Of a stretch of 64,000 nucleotides of DNA, positions 9,262-22,358 are shown piece after piece. Below the pieces are notes generated by a model. The model ran no database searches. It was not told where the DNA came from and saw only the letters and a list, made by a program, of their open reading frames with translations. Source of the stretch: Unio delphinus (Eukaryota; Mollusca; Bivalvia; Unionida; Unionidae); contig JAQISU010000071.1 in the NCBI GenBank assembly GCA_029339505.1, positions 124,001 through 188,000 of the forward strand. The letters are read 5' to 3'. The position numbers and the translations under genes are program-made. Every line of letters begins with the position of its first letter. Position 1 is the first letter of the stretch.

Positions 9262-10501
9262 ATGATTGATATTTGGGGACGATCTCTGTCAATGTCGGAA
9301 CCCACCGTGGAAACATCTGCGGGTTCTATCAAGGATGTAAAAAAAAATAATTAAAGATGTAATCGCTGAGACGTTAAATTTAGTAAGTGTTGACCCGAAC
9401 GAAATAGTTGTATTTCAAGATCGCCAGGGTAAATTGAAAACCAGTGATGTGTCATTGGATGACATTTTGATACGGCAGTGCGACGCCGCTGAAAACTCTA
9501 TTGCGCTGTATTCCAACGGTGGAAAACTTAAACCAGGCGAACTTGTGTCTACGATCACCGACGCGATTGACGCCCACGACAGCATGATTGCCACCCGCGG
9601 CCGTGAGCTGGATGATCATATACGAGGTTATAGTACTTTTCGCAAAAATGTCGTACATAAATTCTTTGGAACCCCGCTTGTGGTTGGCATGACTCTCGCT
9701 GAAATTAAAAACTTTCTATCGCTATTCTTTTTTAACAAGGGGGCGGGGAGGATGATGAATGAAGATAAAATCAAGGCAAATTATCTCGATATTTACAATG
9801 ATGTTTCTAAACTAATAGAAAATCTTGAAAAGTTACAAAAACCCACTAACGACGTCGTTGTTAAGTTTTTTGGAACCGCACTTGTGGCAGGCATGACTCT
9901 CGCTGAAATTAGCGAGTTTATTGGCAAGAATACTCACAATGCCTACGTCGCTAATAGTTTCTTTGGTATCCCAGCTACATCTACGATGACTCTCAAAGAT
10001 ATTAATATGTTTGTGGTGAGACAAACAACACTTAATAGCATCGTGGATAAATTTTTAGGGAGAACACCTGTGTCTGAAACCACATCTCTGACAGGCCCGA
10101 CCCTCGCTGAAGTTAAAAAATCCATCGATGAGACGAAAAACTTTATCGAAACAATCAAAAATGATTTTTCGAGGATGATAATAATCATTGAAAAAACAAA
10201 AATTCCTCATGAGAAAACCAACAACGTAGTATATACGATCCAACACGGATCATTTGCGTGGACACCTACAAATAACAAATTAGATATCACTGCAACCGTT
10301 AAAGGTATTTATCGATTAACACTAGTGACAACGACTCAATTTAATATTTCATCGTCGAGTTCATCCGGGGTCAACAATACGATTTCAACGATCATCGACA
10401 AGGATACAACTGAAAAGTTCACGATAACATCTACTGATAAAAATTTGGTTAGGGTTTCAACAACGTGGTATTTGGAATTCGTAGCGGATTTAAGTAAATA
10501 A
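9262..10501 (+). pseudogene. Fibre-like protein with repeated shaft and conserved head; poly(A) frame change (copy 1)
   Basis: A leader beginning MIDIWGRSL starts at 9262 and runs into a stop just after a 9-A run (9339-9347). The main frame is displaced by +1 (equivalently -2) at that run and is then open to 10501. It has no in-frame ATG near its beginning, so it appears to depend on the leader. The middle has three or four repeats around F-F-G-T-x-L-V-x-G-M-T-L-A-E-I. The last ~100 residues (from NNVVYTIQHGSFAWTPT to LEFVADLSK) are beta-rich and almost identical to copy 2. A variable repeated shaft plus a conserved C-terminal head suggests a trimeric fibre or spike. Function is inferred. Confidence 0.66.
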
Positions 10502-10539
10502 CGGTTTCAATTGAAATCGTAAACTGATTTAAAAATAAA
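10502..10539 (+). promoter_or_regulatory. TTTCAATTGAAATCGTAAA motif between fibre and membrane-protein genes
   Basis: GGTTTCAATTGAAATCGTAA is followed by CTGATTTAAAAATAAA directly before the ATG at 10540. TTTCAATTGAAA is a perfect palindrome. A related GTGAAATCGTAAACGATTT string lies upstream of the copy 2 MCP. Confidence 0.48.
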
Positions 10540-11107
10540 ATGTCATCACTGATGATTTCATCATTGCAATATCGCTATGATCATGTCAGAGAATTTCAAA
10601 CTAGACTCAAAACCCTCGCAGAGGAATATCAAATAAAAAAAAAAATACCGACGAAGAATCACCGCAGTTGATGTTACCATGTACTCGGTATCAGGCGTTC
10701 TTGCTGGCGCCGGAATAATACTTGCATCGGTGACAATGATTGCCCCGGTCGTAGTTCCAATTTGCATTTCTGCGGCGGCTACAATCGCGGGTATATCAAC
10801 CGGAATAACAAAAAAAATATCATCATGCAGCCAGAGTAAACTGCAAGATTACTTAATTCAATTTCATGTTGTATCAACCGCTTACTCGCAATTATCCTCG
10901 ATGATATCGTCGTCACTCGATGATACATTAATATCAGATAGTAAGTTCTCAGCGATGGTCAGTATTTATAATTCCGCGATATCAAAATTAGAAATACAAC
11001 AACAGTATAATAACAATGACAACACCGCAGGAATTACTTCAACGAATAGTGAAGAACAGAAACCCAGTACAAACAAGCATGATCTCAATAACCTCAACAA
11101 ATCCTGA
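10540..11107 (+). pseudogene. Two-helix membrane protein, frameshifted at an 11-A run (copy 1)
   Basis: ATG at 10540, with a second in-frame ATG at 10552 that aligns with the copy 2 start. The first ~30 codons encode a charged helix (YDHVREFQTRLKTLAEEYQI). An 11-A run at about 10635-10645 shifts the frame. The rest, open from 10679, holds two hydrophobic segments (GAGIILASVTMIAPVVVPI and AAATIAGISTGI) and a polar tail. The tail overlaps the start of the penton-like gene by 92 bp in another frame. It is probably a virion or assembly membrane protein. The homologous copy 2 gene (48126-48671) is unbroken. Confidence 0.65.
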
Positions 11108-12392
11108 ATTCAGCGTGAACTTCCCTTCTCCGATTCCAGTGCGTGAGATCGAGCTGGAAAAATTACGAGTATATCATAGCTGGCTTAATATCAGATCAAA
11201 ATCATTTGGTGGTCAACAACCCAATAATTCTTTGGTGTTTGCGAGTAAGAATAAACCCGACGGGACTTCAGACTGGAACGTCGTTTCGATACCAACTGGA
11301 TCATACCAAATTGAACAAATCAATAACGAATTAGCGCGTAGAATAAAATCCATTACTAGAGCAGAATCAAAAATAGCTATAACGGTTCATGAGCCAACAC
11401 TATCATCTGCCATTGAAATAAGCACAGAAGGATACGTCGAAGATATCTATCAGAGTTCTATAAGAACCGTACTAGGATGGCCTGAATTACCACCAGGGGA
11501 GAAAACCGTTGATTTACCAGAACCACAAAAAACAGATTATATCACAGACAGGATAAAACCTGATAATCCATTAAAGAGTTATAAAGATCACAGAATCACT
11601 ATAGAGTTTTTTGGTCTCGGATATCAACCAACTGGAAGAGAGAAGAAAGGGGATAGAATAGAGGGACATCATTTTGTTAACGAACCTAGAATAATTGAAA
11701 ACTTCACAGCAATGAATAATGATTTTTCGCTGTTGTTAATATCTCTTAAATCCGGTACTCTTACCCGAGATGAATTTATCAGTGTCGTAGAAACATGCAA
11801 CAAAATTATCGACAATATGGAAACATTTAATTTGAAAATTATTCAGGATATATTAGATGACGATAATCCCACATCGAGAACAAGATTTGCAACAGACTAT
11901 AAAATCCCCGTCAAAGATATTCCAACATTCAAACTACCAGGATATAACGTACCAGAATTAAAGAAACAACTTAACGACACCATCGATGTTGGTTTTAAAA
12001 TAATTCATGATGCATGGAAAAAAACAACATCTCAGGAAATAAAAATCCTCAAACAAAATAATGACCCAGACGGTGGCGTTAGGCATATTGCCCCGCACAA
12101 TGTAAATATTTCAGCGGTGATTGCGCTCAATTTAGTATGTGATGTTATCGAAGGAAGCTATCAATTTAATCTAGAGCAATCAAATCAAACTCAGCAGGGA
12201 TATATTCTCTATTCGATTCCACCAACAGCTCCTCCGGGATTCCTAATTATTGAAAACCCAATTAATCCTGTCTACATGCGATGCCATAATAATTCGTTAA
12301 CGAGAATTAATTTCCGACTCACCGACCAGTCAAATAATTTAAATGATCTACAAGATGAGGTGTTAGCGATTAGTTTGTTTGTGAAATCATAA
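11016..12392 (+). CDS. Penton-like minor capsid protein (copy 1)
   Basis: 458 aa, fully open. The start at 11016 (MTTPQELLQRIV) lies inside the preceding gene. N-terminal landmarks shared with copy 2 and, as I recall, with Polinton penton-type proteins are WNVVSIPTGSYQIEQINNEL (residues ~88-107), ITVHEPTLSSAIEIS and IRTVLGWPELPP. A variable central region (copy-specific around residues 170-225) is followed by a conserved C-terminus ending LAISLFVKS. The family is inferred from these motifs and from its place at the end of the structural block. It would form the fivefold vertices. It ends just inside the TIR. Confidence 0.75.
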   Translation: MTTPQELLQRIVKNRNPVQTSMISITSTNPEFSVNFPSPIPVREIELEKLRVYHSWLNIRSKSFGGQQPNNSLVFASKNKPDGTSDWNVVSIPTGSYQIEQINNELARRIKSITRAESKIAITVHEPTLSSAIEISTEGYVEDIYQSSIRTVLGWPELPPGEKTVDLPEPQKTDYITDRIKPDNPLKSYKDHRITIEFFGLGYQPTGREKKGDRIEGHHFVNEPRIIENFTAMNNDFSLLLISLKSGTLTRDEFISVVETCNKIIDNMETFNLKIIQDILDDDNPTSRTRFATDYKIPVKDIPTFKLPGYNVPELKKQLNDTIDVGFKIIHDAWKKTTSQEIKILKQNNDPDGGVRHIAPHNVNISAVIALNLVCDVIEGSYQFNLEQSNQTQQGYILYSIPPTAPPGFLIIENPINPVYMRCHNNSLTRINFRLTDQSNNLNDLQDEVLAISLFVKS

Positions 12393-12638
12393 AGACTCGA
12401 TCAAATATTTGGTTGAAGAAATTTATTATTTTTGTTAACTTGTAGCAGCAGAGAGGGTGAATGACCACATCGTTGCGACCAAAATTGATTGAAAAATCGT
12501 AAATTCTCCGTTTGCTCAATCGAGAATTATTTTTTTGTGGTTAAAATATGAGATTTCGTAGGAAGGCTCTATATTCCGTTTTGAGGATTCAATCAAAAAT
12601 TTGTCTAAAAAAGTGGTCTGTTCACCCTCTATGCTGCT
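12391..12638. repeat. Right terminal inverted repeat of copy 1
   Basis: Homologous to both copy 2 TIRs. The outer part (12444-12638) starts AGCAGCAGAGAGGGTG and ends CACCCTCTATGCTGCT, so the terminal module is itself bounded by inverted ~16-bp arms. The inner part shares GATCAAATATTTGGTT with the copy 2 right end. Satellite resumes at 12639 with TCTCGATCTGTTCTAG, a standard monomer position, which fixes the element boundary. The interior differs from copy 2 more than the arms do. Confidence 0.88.
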
Positions 12639-13692
12639 TCTCGATCTGTTCTAGTAAATATGGATAGTTATAGCTATCTGATGATGGATATATGTTGAGA
12701 TAAGCATGATAACGAAGTTTGAAACATCTGTATTCAACCACATCAATGTTGTTATATGTATCTTGATTGATATAGCACGATGTAATTTGGTTTCGATCTA
12801 CAGATATATCTCCAAACGCAATCTTACATGTTGTCAGATTTATCTTCATGTAGTTTGTTATAGATATATAGATACGTATGCACGTAGATGGAAATACCTA
12901 GATATATATAAGTCTACGTAGATTGTCATATGTAGATGTAATATTCATGTAAAGAGTGAATCTATCTGAATTGGAAAACATCGACAAAGATAGTGGTATT
13001 TGGATTGAAATATCTCGATGTATTTTGTTTAATGTGGATAGTTATAGCTATGTGTAGGTGGATATATAATGAGAGATGCAGCTTAACTAAGATGGAGTAA
13101 TCTGATATCAGACATCTCAACTATGATAGCTGAATGTCGATTGATATAGAACGATGTGATTTGGTTGCCGGCTATACATATGTCTCCAGACATAAGCTTA
13201 CATGTTGTCAGATTTATCTTCATCTAGTTTGACATACGTATATCGATACATCTTCACGAAGATGGAATAATGTAGAGATCTATCAGTCTACGTAGATTGT
13301 CATATGTAGATAGATTTATCCCCAAGAATGTGAATCTATCTGCTTTGAACCACCGCAACGTATATAACTATATTTGGATTGAAATATCTCGATCTGTTAT
13401 AGTAAATATGGATAGTTATAGTTATGTGCTGTTGGATATGTGTTGAGATAAGCATGATAACGAAGCTTCAAACATCTGTATTCAAGCCACATCAACGTTT
13501 ATATATGTATCTCGATTGATATACCACGATTTAAATTGGTTTCGGTCTACAGATATATCTCCAAACGTAAACTTACATGTTGTCAGATTTATCTTCATGT
13601 AGTTTGACATACGTATATCGATACATCTGCACGAAGATGGAATAATGTAGATATCTATCAGTCTACGTAGATTGTCATATGTAGATAGATTT

Positions 13693-13860
13693 CAAACTTC
13701 GTTTTCATGCTTAACTCAACATATATCCAACATCACATAGCTATAACTATCCATATTTACTAGAACAGATCCAGATATTTCAATCCAAATATAGTTATAT
13801 ACGTTGAGTGGTTCAATTCAGATAGATTCACTTTCTTAGGGATAAATCTATCTACATATG
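13693..13860 (-). repeat. 168-bp inverted satellite block 1
   Basis: The block runs from CAAACTTCGTTTTCATGC to ATCTATCTACATATG against the orientation of its surroundings. Its first ~60 bp are the inverse of the 60 bp following the block, so the region can fold on itself. Confidence 0.8.
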
Positions 13861-14365
13861 GATAGTTATAGCTATGTGATGTTCGATATATGTTGAGATA
13901 AGCATGATAACGAAGCTTGAAACATCTGTATTCAACCACATCAACGTTTATATATGTATCTCGGTTGATATAGCACGATGTAATTTGGTTTCGGTCTACA
14001 GATGTATCTCCAAACGTAAGATTCTATGTTGTCAGATTTATCTTCATGTAGTTTGACATACGTATATCGATACATCTTCACGAAGATGGAATAATGTAGA
14101 TATCTATCAATCTACATAGCTTGTCATATGTAGATAGATTTATCCCCAAGAATGTGAATCTCTCTGAATTGAAGCACCGCAACGTATATAACTATATTTG
14201 GATTGAAATATCTCGATCTTTTCTAGTAAATATGGATAGTTATAGCTATGTGTAGTTGGATATATCTTGAGATAATCATGATAACGAATCTTGAAACATC
14301 TGTATTCAACCACATCAATGTTGATATATGTATCTTGATTGATATAGCACGATGTAATTTGGTTT

Positions 14366-14690
14366 CGATCTACAGATATATCTCCAAACGTAAGCTTACA
14401 TGTTTTCAGATGTATCTTCATCTACTTTGTTATTGGTATATATATATACGTCTGCACGTAGATGGAAATACGTATATATATATAAGTCTACGTAGATTGT
14501 CATATGTAGATGTAATATTCCTATTTCGATCTACAGATATATCTCCAAACGTAAGCTTACATGTTGTCAGATGTATCTTCATCTAGTTTGTTATTGGTAT
14601 ATATATACGTCTGCACGTAGATGGAAATACGTATATATATATATATATATATATAAGTCTACGTAGATTGTCATATGTAGATGTAATATT
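14366..14690 (+). repeat. Local 161-bp duplication with (TA)n tract
   Basis: CGATCTACAGATATATCTCC recurs at 14366 and 14527, duplicating part of a type A half-monomer. The second copy contains a ~25-bp TA run (14631-14655) that is much shorter in the first copy. This looks like replication slippage or unequal exchange at the TA tract. Confidence 0.75.
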
Positions 14691-17600
14691 CCTAGCTGAA
14701 TTGGAAAACATCGACAAAGATAGTTGTATTTGAATTGAAAAATCTCGATGTATTTTGTTTAATGTGGATAGTTATAACTATGTGTAGGTGGATAAATAAT
14801 GAGAGATGCAGCTTAACTAAGATGTAGTAATCTGATATCAGAAATCTCAACTTTGATAGATGAATCTCGATTGATATAATAGGATTTGATTTGGTTTCGG
14901 TCTACAGATATATCTCCAAAAGTAAGCTTACATCTTGTCAGATTCATCTTCATGTAGTTTGGATATACCAGTCTACGTAAATTGTCATATGTAGATAGAT
15001 TTATCCCCAAGAAAATGAATCTATCTGAATTGAACCACCGCAAATTATATAGCTATATTTGGATTGAAAAATCTCGATCTGTTCTGGTAAATATGGATAG
15101 TTATAGCTATCTGATCATGGATATATGTTGAGATAAGCATGATAACGAAGCTTGAAACATCTGTATTCAACCACATCAACGTTTATATATGTATCTCAAT
15201 TGATATAGCACGATGTAATTTGGTCTCGGTCTACTGATAAATATCCCAACGTAATCTGACATGTTGTCAGATTGATCTTCATGTAGTTTGTTATAGGTAT
15301 ATAGATACGTCTGCACGTAGATGGAAATATGTAGATATATATTAGCCTACGTAGACTGTCATATGTAGATGTAATATTCGGGTAAAGAGTGAATCCAGCT
15401 GAAATGGAAAACATTGACAAAGATAGTTGTATTTGGATTGAAAAATCTCGATGTATTTTGTTTAATGTGGATAGTTATAGATATGTATAGGTGGATATAT
15501 AATGAGAGATTCAGCTTAACTAAGATGGAGTAATCTGATATCAGACATCTCAACTTTGATAGATGAATCTCGATTGTCATAGAACAATGTGATTCGGTTG
15601 CCGGCTATAGATATGTCTCCAGACATAAGCTTACATGTTGTCAGATTTATCTTCATGTAGTTTGACATACGTGTATCGATACATCTTCACGAAGATGGAA
15701 TAATGTAGAGATCTATCATTCTACGTTGGTTGTCATATGCAGACAGATTCATCCCCAAGAAAGTGAATCTATATGAATTGAACCAATGCAACGTATAAAA
15801 CTATATTTGGATTGAAATATCTGGATCTGTTCTAGTACATATGGATAGTTATAGCTATGTGTGGTTGGATATATGTTGAGATAAGCATGACAACGAAGCT
15901 TGAAACATCTCTATTCAACCGCATCGACGTTGATATTTGTATCTCGATTGATATAGCACGATCTACATTAGTTTCGATCTACAGATATATCTCCAAACGT
16001 AAGCTTACATGTTGTCAGATGTATCTTCATGTAGTTTGTTTATGGTATTTAGATACGTCTGCAAGTAGATGGAAATACACAGATATATATAAGTCTACGT
16101 AGATTGTCATATGTAGATGTAAATTTCATTTAGAGAGTGAATCTAGCTGAATTGTAAAACATAGACAAAGATAGTTGTATTTGGATCGAAATATCTCGAT
16201 GTCTTTTGGTTAATGTGGATTATTATAGCTATTTTTAATTGGATATATTTTGAGAGATTCAGCTTAGCAAAGATGGAATAATCTGAAATCAGAAATCTCA
16301 ACTTTGATAGATGAATCTCGATTGATATAGAACTATGTGATTTGGATTCTCGCTTAAGATATGTATCCAGACATAAGCTTACATGTTGTCAGATTTATCT
16401 TCATGTAGTTTGACATACGTATATCAATACATCTTCACGAAGATGGAATAATGTAGATATCCATCAGTCTACGTAGATTGTCATATGTAGATATATTTAT
16501 CCCCAAGAATGTGAATCTATCTGAATTAAACCACCGCAACGTATATAACTATATTCGGATTGAAATATCTCGATCTTTTCTAGCAAATATGGATAGTTAT
16601 AGCTATGTGTAGTTGGATATATCTTGAGATAAGCATGATAACGAAGCTTGAAACATCTGTATTCAACCACATCAATGTTGATATATGTATCTTGATTGAT
16701 ATAGCACGATGTAATTTAGTTTCGATCTACAGATATATCTCCAAACGCATTCTTACATGTTGTCAGATTTATCTTCATGTAGTTTGTTATAGGTATATAG
16801 ATACGTATGCACGTAGATGGAAATACGTAGATATATATAAGTCTACGTAGATTGTCATAAGTAGATGTAATATTCATGAAAAGAGTGAATCTACCTGAAT
16901 TTGAAAACATCGACAAAGATAGTTGTATTTGGATTGAAATATCTCGATGTATTTTGTTAATGTGGATAGTTATAGCTATGCGTAGGTGGATATATAATGA
17001 GAGATGCAGCGTAACTAAGATAGAGTAATCTGATATCAGACATGTCAACTTTGATAGCTGAATCTCGATTGATATAGAACGATGTGATTTGGATGCCGAT
17101 TATAGATATGTCTCCAGACATAAGCTTTCATGTTGTCAGATTTATCTGCAGGTAGTTTGACATACGTATATCGATACATCTTCACGAAGATGGAATAATC
17201 TACAGATCTATCAGTCTACGTAGATCGTCATATGTAGATAGATTTATCCCCAAGAATGTGAATCTATCTGAATTGAACCACCGCAACGTATATAACTATA
17301 TTTGGATTGAAATATCTCGATCTGATCTAGTAAATATGGATAGTTATAGTTATGTGCTGTTGGATATCTGTTGAGATCAGCATGATAACGAAGCTTGAAA
17401 CATCTGTATTCAAACCATATCAACGATTATATATGTATCTCGATTGATATACAACGATTTAATTTGGTTTCTGTCTACAGATATATCTCCAAACGTACGC
17501 TTACATGTTGTCAGATTTATCTTCATGTAGTTTGACATACGTATATCGATACATCTTCACGAAGATGGAATAATGTAGAGATCTATCAGTCTGCGTAGAT

Positions 17601-20600
17601 TGTCAAATGTAGATAGATTTATCCCCAAGAATGTGAATCTATCTGAATTGAACCACCGCAACGTATATAACTATATTTGGATTGAAATATCTCGATCTGT
17701 TCTAGTAAATATGGATAGTTATGGTTATGTGCTGTTGGATATGTGTTGAGATAAGCATGATATGGAAAGCTTGCAACATCTGTATTCAAACCACAACAAC
17801 TTTTATATATGTATCTTGATTGATATACCAAGATTTAATTTGGTTTCGGTCTACAGATATATCTCCAAACATAAGCTTACATGTTGTCAGATTTATCTTC
17901 ATGTAGTTTGACATACGTATATCGATTTACCTTCACGAAGATGGAATAATGTAGAGATCTATCAGTCTACGTAGAATGTCATATGTAGATAGATTTATCC
18001 CCAAGAATGTGAATCTATCTGAATTGAACCACCGCAACGTATATAACTATATTTATATTGAAATATCTCGATCTGTTCTAGTAAATATGAATAGTTATGG
18101 TTATGTGCTGTTGGATATGTGTTGAGATAAGCATGATAACGAAGCTTGCAACATCTGTATTCAAACCACAACAACTTTTATATATGTATCTTGATTGATA
18201 TACCACAATTTAATTTGGTTTCGGTCTACAGATATATCTCCAAACGTAAGCTTACATGTTGTCAGATTTATCTTCATGTAGTTTGACATACGTATATCGA
18301 TACATCTTCACGAAGATGGAATAATGTAGATATCCATCAGTCTACGTAGATTATCATATGTAGATAGATTTATCCCCAAGAAAGTGAATCTATCTGAATT
18401 AAACCACCGCAACGTATATAACTATATTCGGATTGAAATATCTCGATCTTTCTAGCAAATATGGATAGTTATAGCTATGTGTAGTTGGATATATCTTGAG
18501 ATAAGCATGATAACGAAGCTTGAAGCATCTGTATTCAATCACATCAATGTTGATATATGTATCTTGATTGATATAGCACGATGTAATTTAGTTTCGATCT
18601 ACAGATATATCTTTAAACGCATTCTTACATGTTGTCAGATTTATCTTCATGTAGTTTGTTATTTGGTATATAGATACGTATGCACGTAGATGGAAATACG
18701 TAGATATATATAAGTCTACGTAGATTGTCATAAGTAGAAGTAATATTCATGTAAAGAGTGAGTCTACCTGAATTAGAAAACATCGACAAAGATAGTTGTA
18801 TTTGGATTGAAATATCTCGATGTATTTTGGTAATGTGGATAGTTATAGCTATGTGTAGGTGGATATATAATGAGAGATGCAGCTTAACTAAGATGGAGTA
18901 ATCTGATATCAGACATGTCAACTTTGATAGCTGAATCTCGATTGATATAGAACGATGTGATTTGGATGCCGACTATAGATATGTCTCCAGACATAAGCTT
19001 ACATGTTGTCAGATTTATCTGCAGGTAGTTTGACATACGTATATCGATACGTCTTCACGAAGATGGAATAATGTAGAGATCTATCAGTCTACGTAGATTG
19101 TCATATGTAGATAGATTTATCCCCAAGAATGTGAATCTATCTGAATTGAACCACCGCAACGTATATAACTATATTTGGATTGAAATATCTCGATCTGTTC
19201 TAGTAAATATGGATAGTTATAGTTATGTGCTGTTGGATATCTGTTGAGATCAGCATGATAACGAAGCTTGAAACATCTGTATTCAAACCATATCAACGAT
19301 TATATATGTATCTCGATTGATATACCACGATTTAATTTGGTTTCGGTTTACAGATATATCTCCAAACGTACGCTTACATGTTGTCAGATTTATCTTCATG
19401 TAGTTTGACATGCGTATATCGATACATCTTCACGAAGATGGAATAATGTAGAGATCTATCAGTCTGCGTAGATTGTCATATGTAGATAGATTTATCCCCA
19501 AGAAATTGAATCTATCTGAATTGAACCACCGCAACGTATATAACTATATTTGGATTGAAATATCTCCATCTGTTCTAGTAAATATGGATAGTTATAGTTA
19601 TGTGCTGTTGGATATGTGTTGAGATAAGCATGATAACGAAGCTTGAAACATCTGTAATCAAACCACATCAACGTTTATATATGTATCTCGGTTGATATAG
19701 CACGATTTAATTTGGTTTCGGTCTACAGATATATCTCCAAACGGAAGCTTACATGTTGTCAGATTTATCTTCATGTAGTTTGACATACGTATATCGAAAC
19801 ATCTTCACGAAGATGGAATAATGTTGATATCTATCAGTCTACGTAGATTGTCATATGCAGATAGATTTATCCCCAAGAAAATGAATATATCAGAATTGAA
19901 CCACCTCAACGTATATAACTATATTTGGATTGAAATATCTCGATCTGTTCTGTTAAATATGGATAGTTATATCTATCTGATGTTGGATATATGTTGAGAT
20001 AAGCATGATAACGAAGTTTGAAACATCTGTATTCAACCACATCAACGTTTATATATGTATCTCAATTGATATTTCACGATGTAATTTGGTTTCGATCTAC
20101 AGATATATCTCCAAACGCAATCTTACATGTTGTCAGATTTATCTTCATGTAGTTTGTTATAGATATATAGATACGTATGCACGTAGATGGAAATACTTAG
20201 AGATATATAAGTCTACGTAGATTGTCATATGTAGATGTAATATTCATGTAAAGAGTGAATCTAGCTGAATTGGAAAACATCGACAAAGATATTGGTATTT
20301 GGATTGAAATATCTCGATGTATTTTGTTTAATGTGGATAGTTATAGCTGTGTGTAGGTGGATATATAATGAGAGATGCAGCTTAACTAAGATGGAGTAAT
20401 CTGATATCAGACATCTCAACTTTGATAGCTGAATCTCGATTGATATAGAACTATGTGATTTGGATGCCGGCTATAGATATGTCTCCAGACATAAGCTTAC
20501 ATGTTGTCAGATTTATCTGCATGTCGTTTGACATACGTATATCGATAAATCTTCTCAAAGATGAAATAATGTAGAGATCTGTCAGTCTAGGGAGATTGTC

Positions 20601-21365
20601 ATATGTAGATAGATTTATCCCAAAGCTAGTGAATCTATCTGAATTGAACCACCGCAACGTATATAACTATATTTGGATTGAAACATCACGATCTGTTCTA
20701 GTAAATATGGATAGTTATAGCTATGTGATGGTGGATATACGGTGAGATAAGCATGATAACGATGTTTGAAACATCTCTATTCAACCACATCAACGTGTAT
20801 TTATGTATCTCAATTGATATTGCACGATGTAATTTGGTTTCGATTTACAGATATATCTCCATACTTAATTTTACATGTTGTCAGTTTTATCTTCATGTAG
20901 TTTGTTATAGGTATATTGATACGTATGCACGTAGATGGAAATACGTAGATATATATAAGTCTACGTAGATTGTCATATGTAGATAGATTTATCCCCAAGA
21001 ATGTGAATCTATCTGAATTGAACCACCGCAACGTATATAACTATATTTGGATTGAAATATCTCAATCTGTTCTAGTAAATATTGATAGTTATAGTTATGT
21101 GCTGTTGGATATCTGTTGAGATCAGCATGATAACGAAGCTTGAAACATCTGTATTCAAACCACATCAACGTTTATATATGTATCTCGATTGATATACCAC
21201 GATTTAATTTGGTTTCGGTCTACAGATATATCTCCAAACGTAAGCTTACATGTTGTCAGATTTATCTTCATCTAGTTTGACATACGTATATCGATACATC
21301 TTCACGAAGATGAAATAATGTAGAGATCTATCAGTCTACGTAGATTGTCATATGTAGATAGATTT

Positions 21366-21533
21366 CAAGCTTCGTTTTCATGCTCATCTCAACAAATATC
21401 CAACATCACATAGCTATAACTATCCATATTTCCTAGAACAGATCGAGATATTTCAATCAAAATATAGTTATATACGTTGCGGTGGCTCAATTCAGATAGT
21501 TACACTTTCTTGGGGAAAAATCTATCTACATAT
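21366..21533 (-). repeat. 168-bp inverted satellite block 2
   Basis: Same limits as block 1. The interior reads CTCATCTCAAC rather than CTTAACTCAAC, and the last part has TGGGGAAAAATC. Confidence 0.78.
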
Positions 21534-22190
21534 GGAGTGTTATAGCTATGTGATGTTGGATATATGTTGAGATAAGCATGATAACGAAGCTTGAAACATC
21601 TGTATTCAACCACATCAACGTTTATATATGTATCTCGGTTGATATAGCACGATGTAATTTGGATTCGGTCTACAGATATATCTCCAAACGTAAGCTTCCA
21701 TGTTGTCAGATTTATCTTCATGTAGTTTGACATACGTATATCGATACATCTCCACGAAGATGGAATAATGTAAAGATCTATCAGTCTACGTAGATTGTCA
21801 TATGTAGATAGATTTATCCCCAAGAATGTGAATCAATTTGAATTGGACCACCGCAACGTATATAACTATATTTGGATTGAAATATCTCCATCTGTTCTAG
21901 TAAATATGGATAGTTATGGTTATGTGCTGTTGGATATCTGTTGAGATCAGCATGATAACGAAGCATGAAACATCTGTATTCAAACCACATCAACGTTTAT
22001 ATATGCATCTCGATTGATATACCACGATTTAATTTGGTTTCGGTCTACAGATATATCTCCAAACGTAAGCTTACATGTTGTCAGATTTATCTTCATGTAG
22101 TTTGACATACGTATATCGATACATCTTCACGAAGATGGAATAATGTAAATATCTATCAGTCTACGTAGATTGTCAAATGTAGATAGATTT

Positions 22191-22358
22191 CAGTCTTCGT
22201 TATCATGCTTATCTCAACATATATCCAACATCACATAGCTTTAACTATCCATATTCACTAGAACAGATCGAGATATTTCAATCCAAATATAGGTATATAC
22301 GTTGCGGTGGTTCAATTCACATACATTCACTTTCTTGGGGATAAATCTATCTACATAT
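22191..22358 (-). repeat. 168-bp inverted satellite block 3
   Basis: Starts CAGTCTTCGTTATCATGC, i.e. with the standard TTATCATGC rather than TTTTCATGC. It lies only 825 bp after block 2. Confidence 0.78.

Larger units (their letters stand above)
1..12638 (+). mobile_element. Polinton/Maverick copy 1, left-truncated by window edge
   Basis: A partial Polinton-type element. The MCP block reads on the plus strand and the polymerase on the minus strand, and the right end is a TIR homologous to both TIRs of the second copy. By comparison with copy 2 the missing left part should hold the rest of the polymerase-helicase, the integrase, PLA2 and ATPase genes and the other TIR. Gene order is the mirror image of copy 2. 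The proteins are recognisably homologous but clearly diverged, and copy 1 carries a private 1.5 kb insertion and a private small gene. At least five nonsense codons and several frameshifts show that it is a decayed copy. Confidence 0.93.

Noticed and set aside
9360..9400. Spliced intron starting GTAAGT in the copy 1 fibre gene (~9383)
   Set aside because: The reading frame continues through it (LVSVDPNEIVVF), and removal would not repair the poly(A) frame change upstream.
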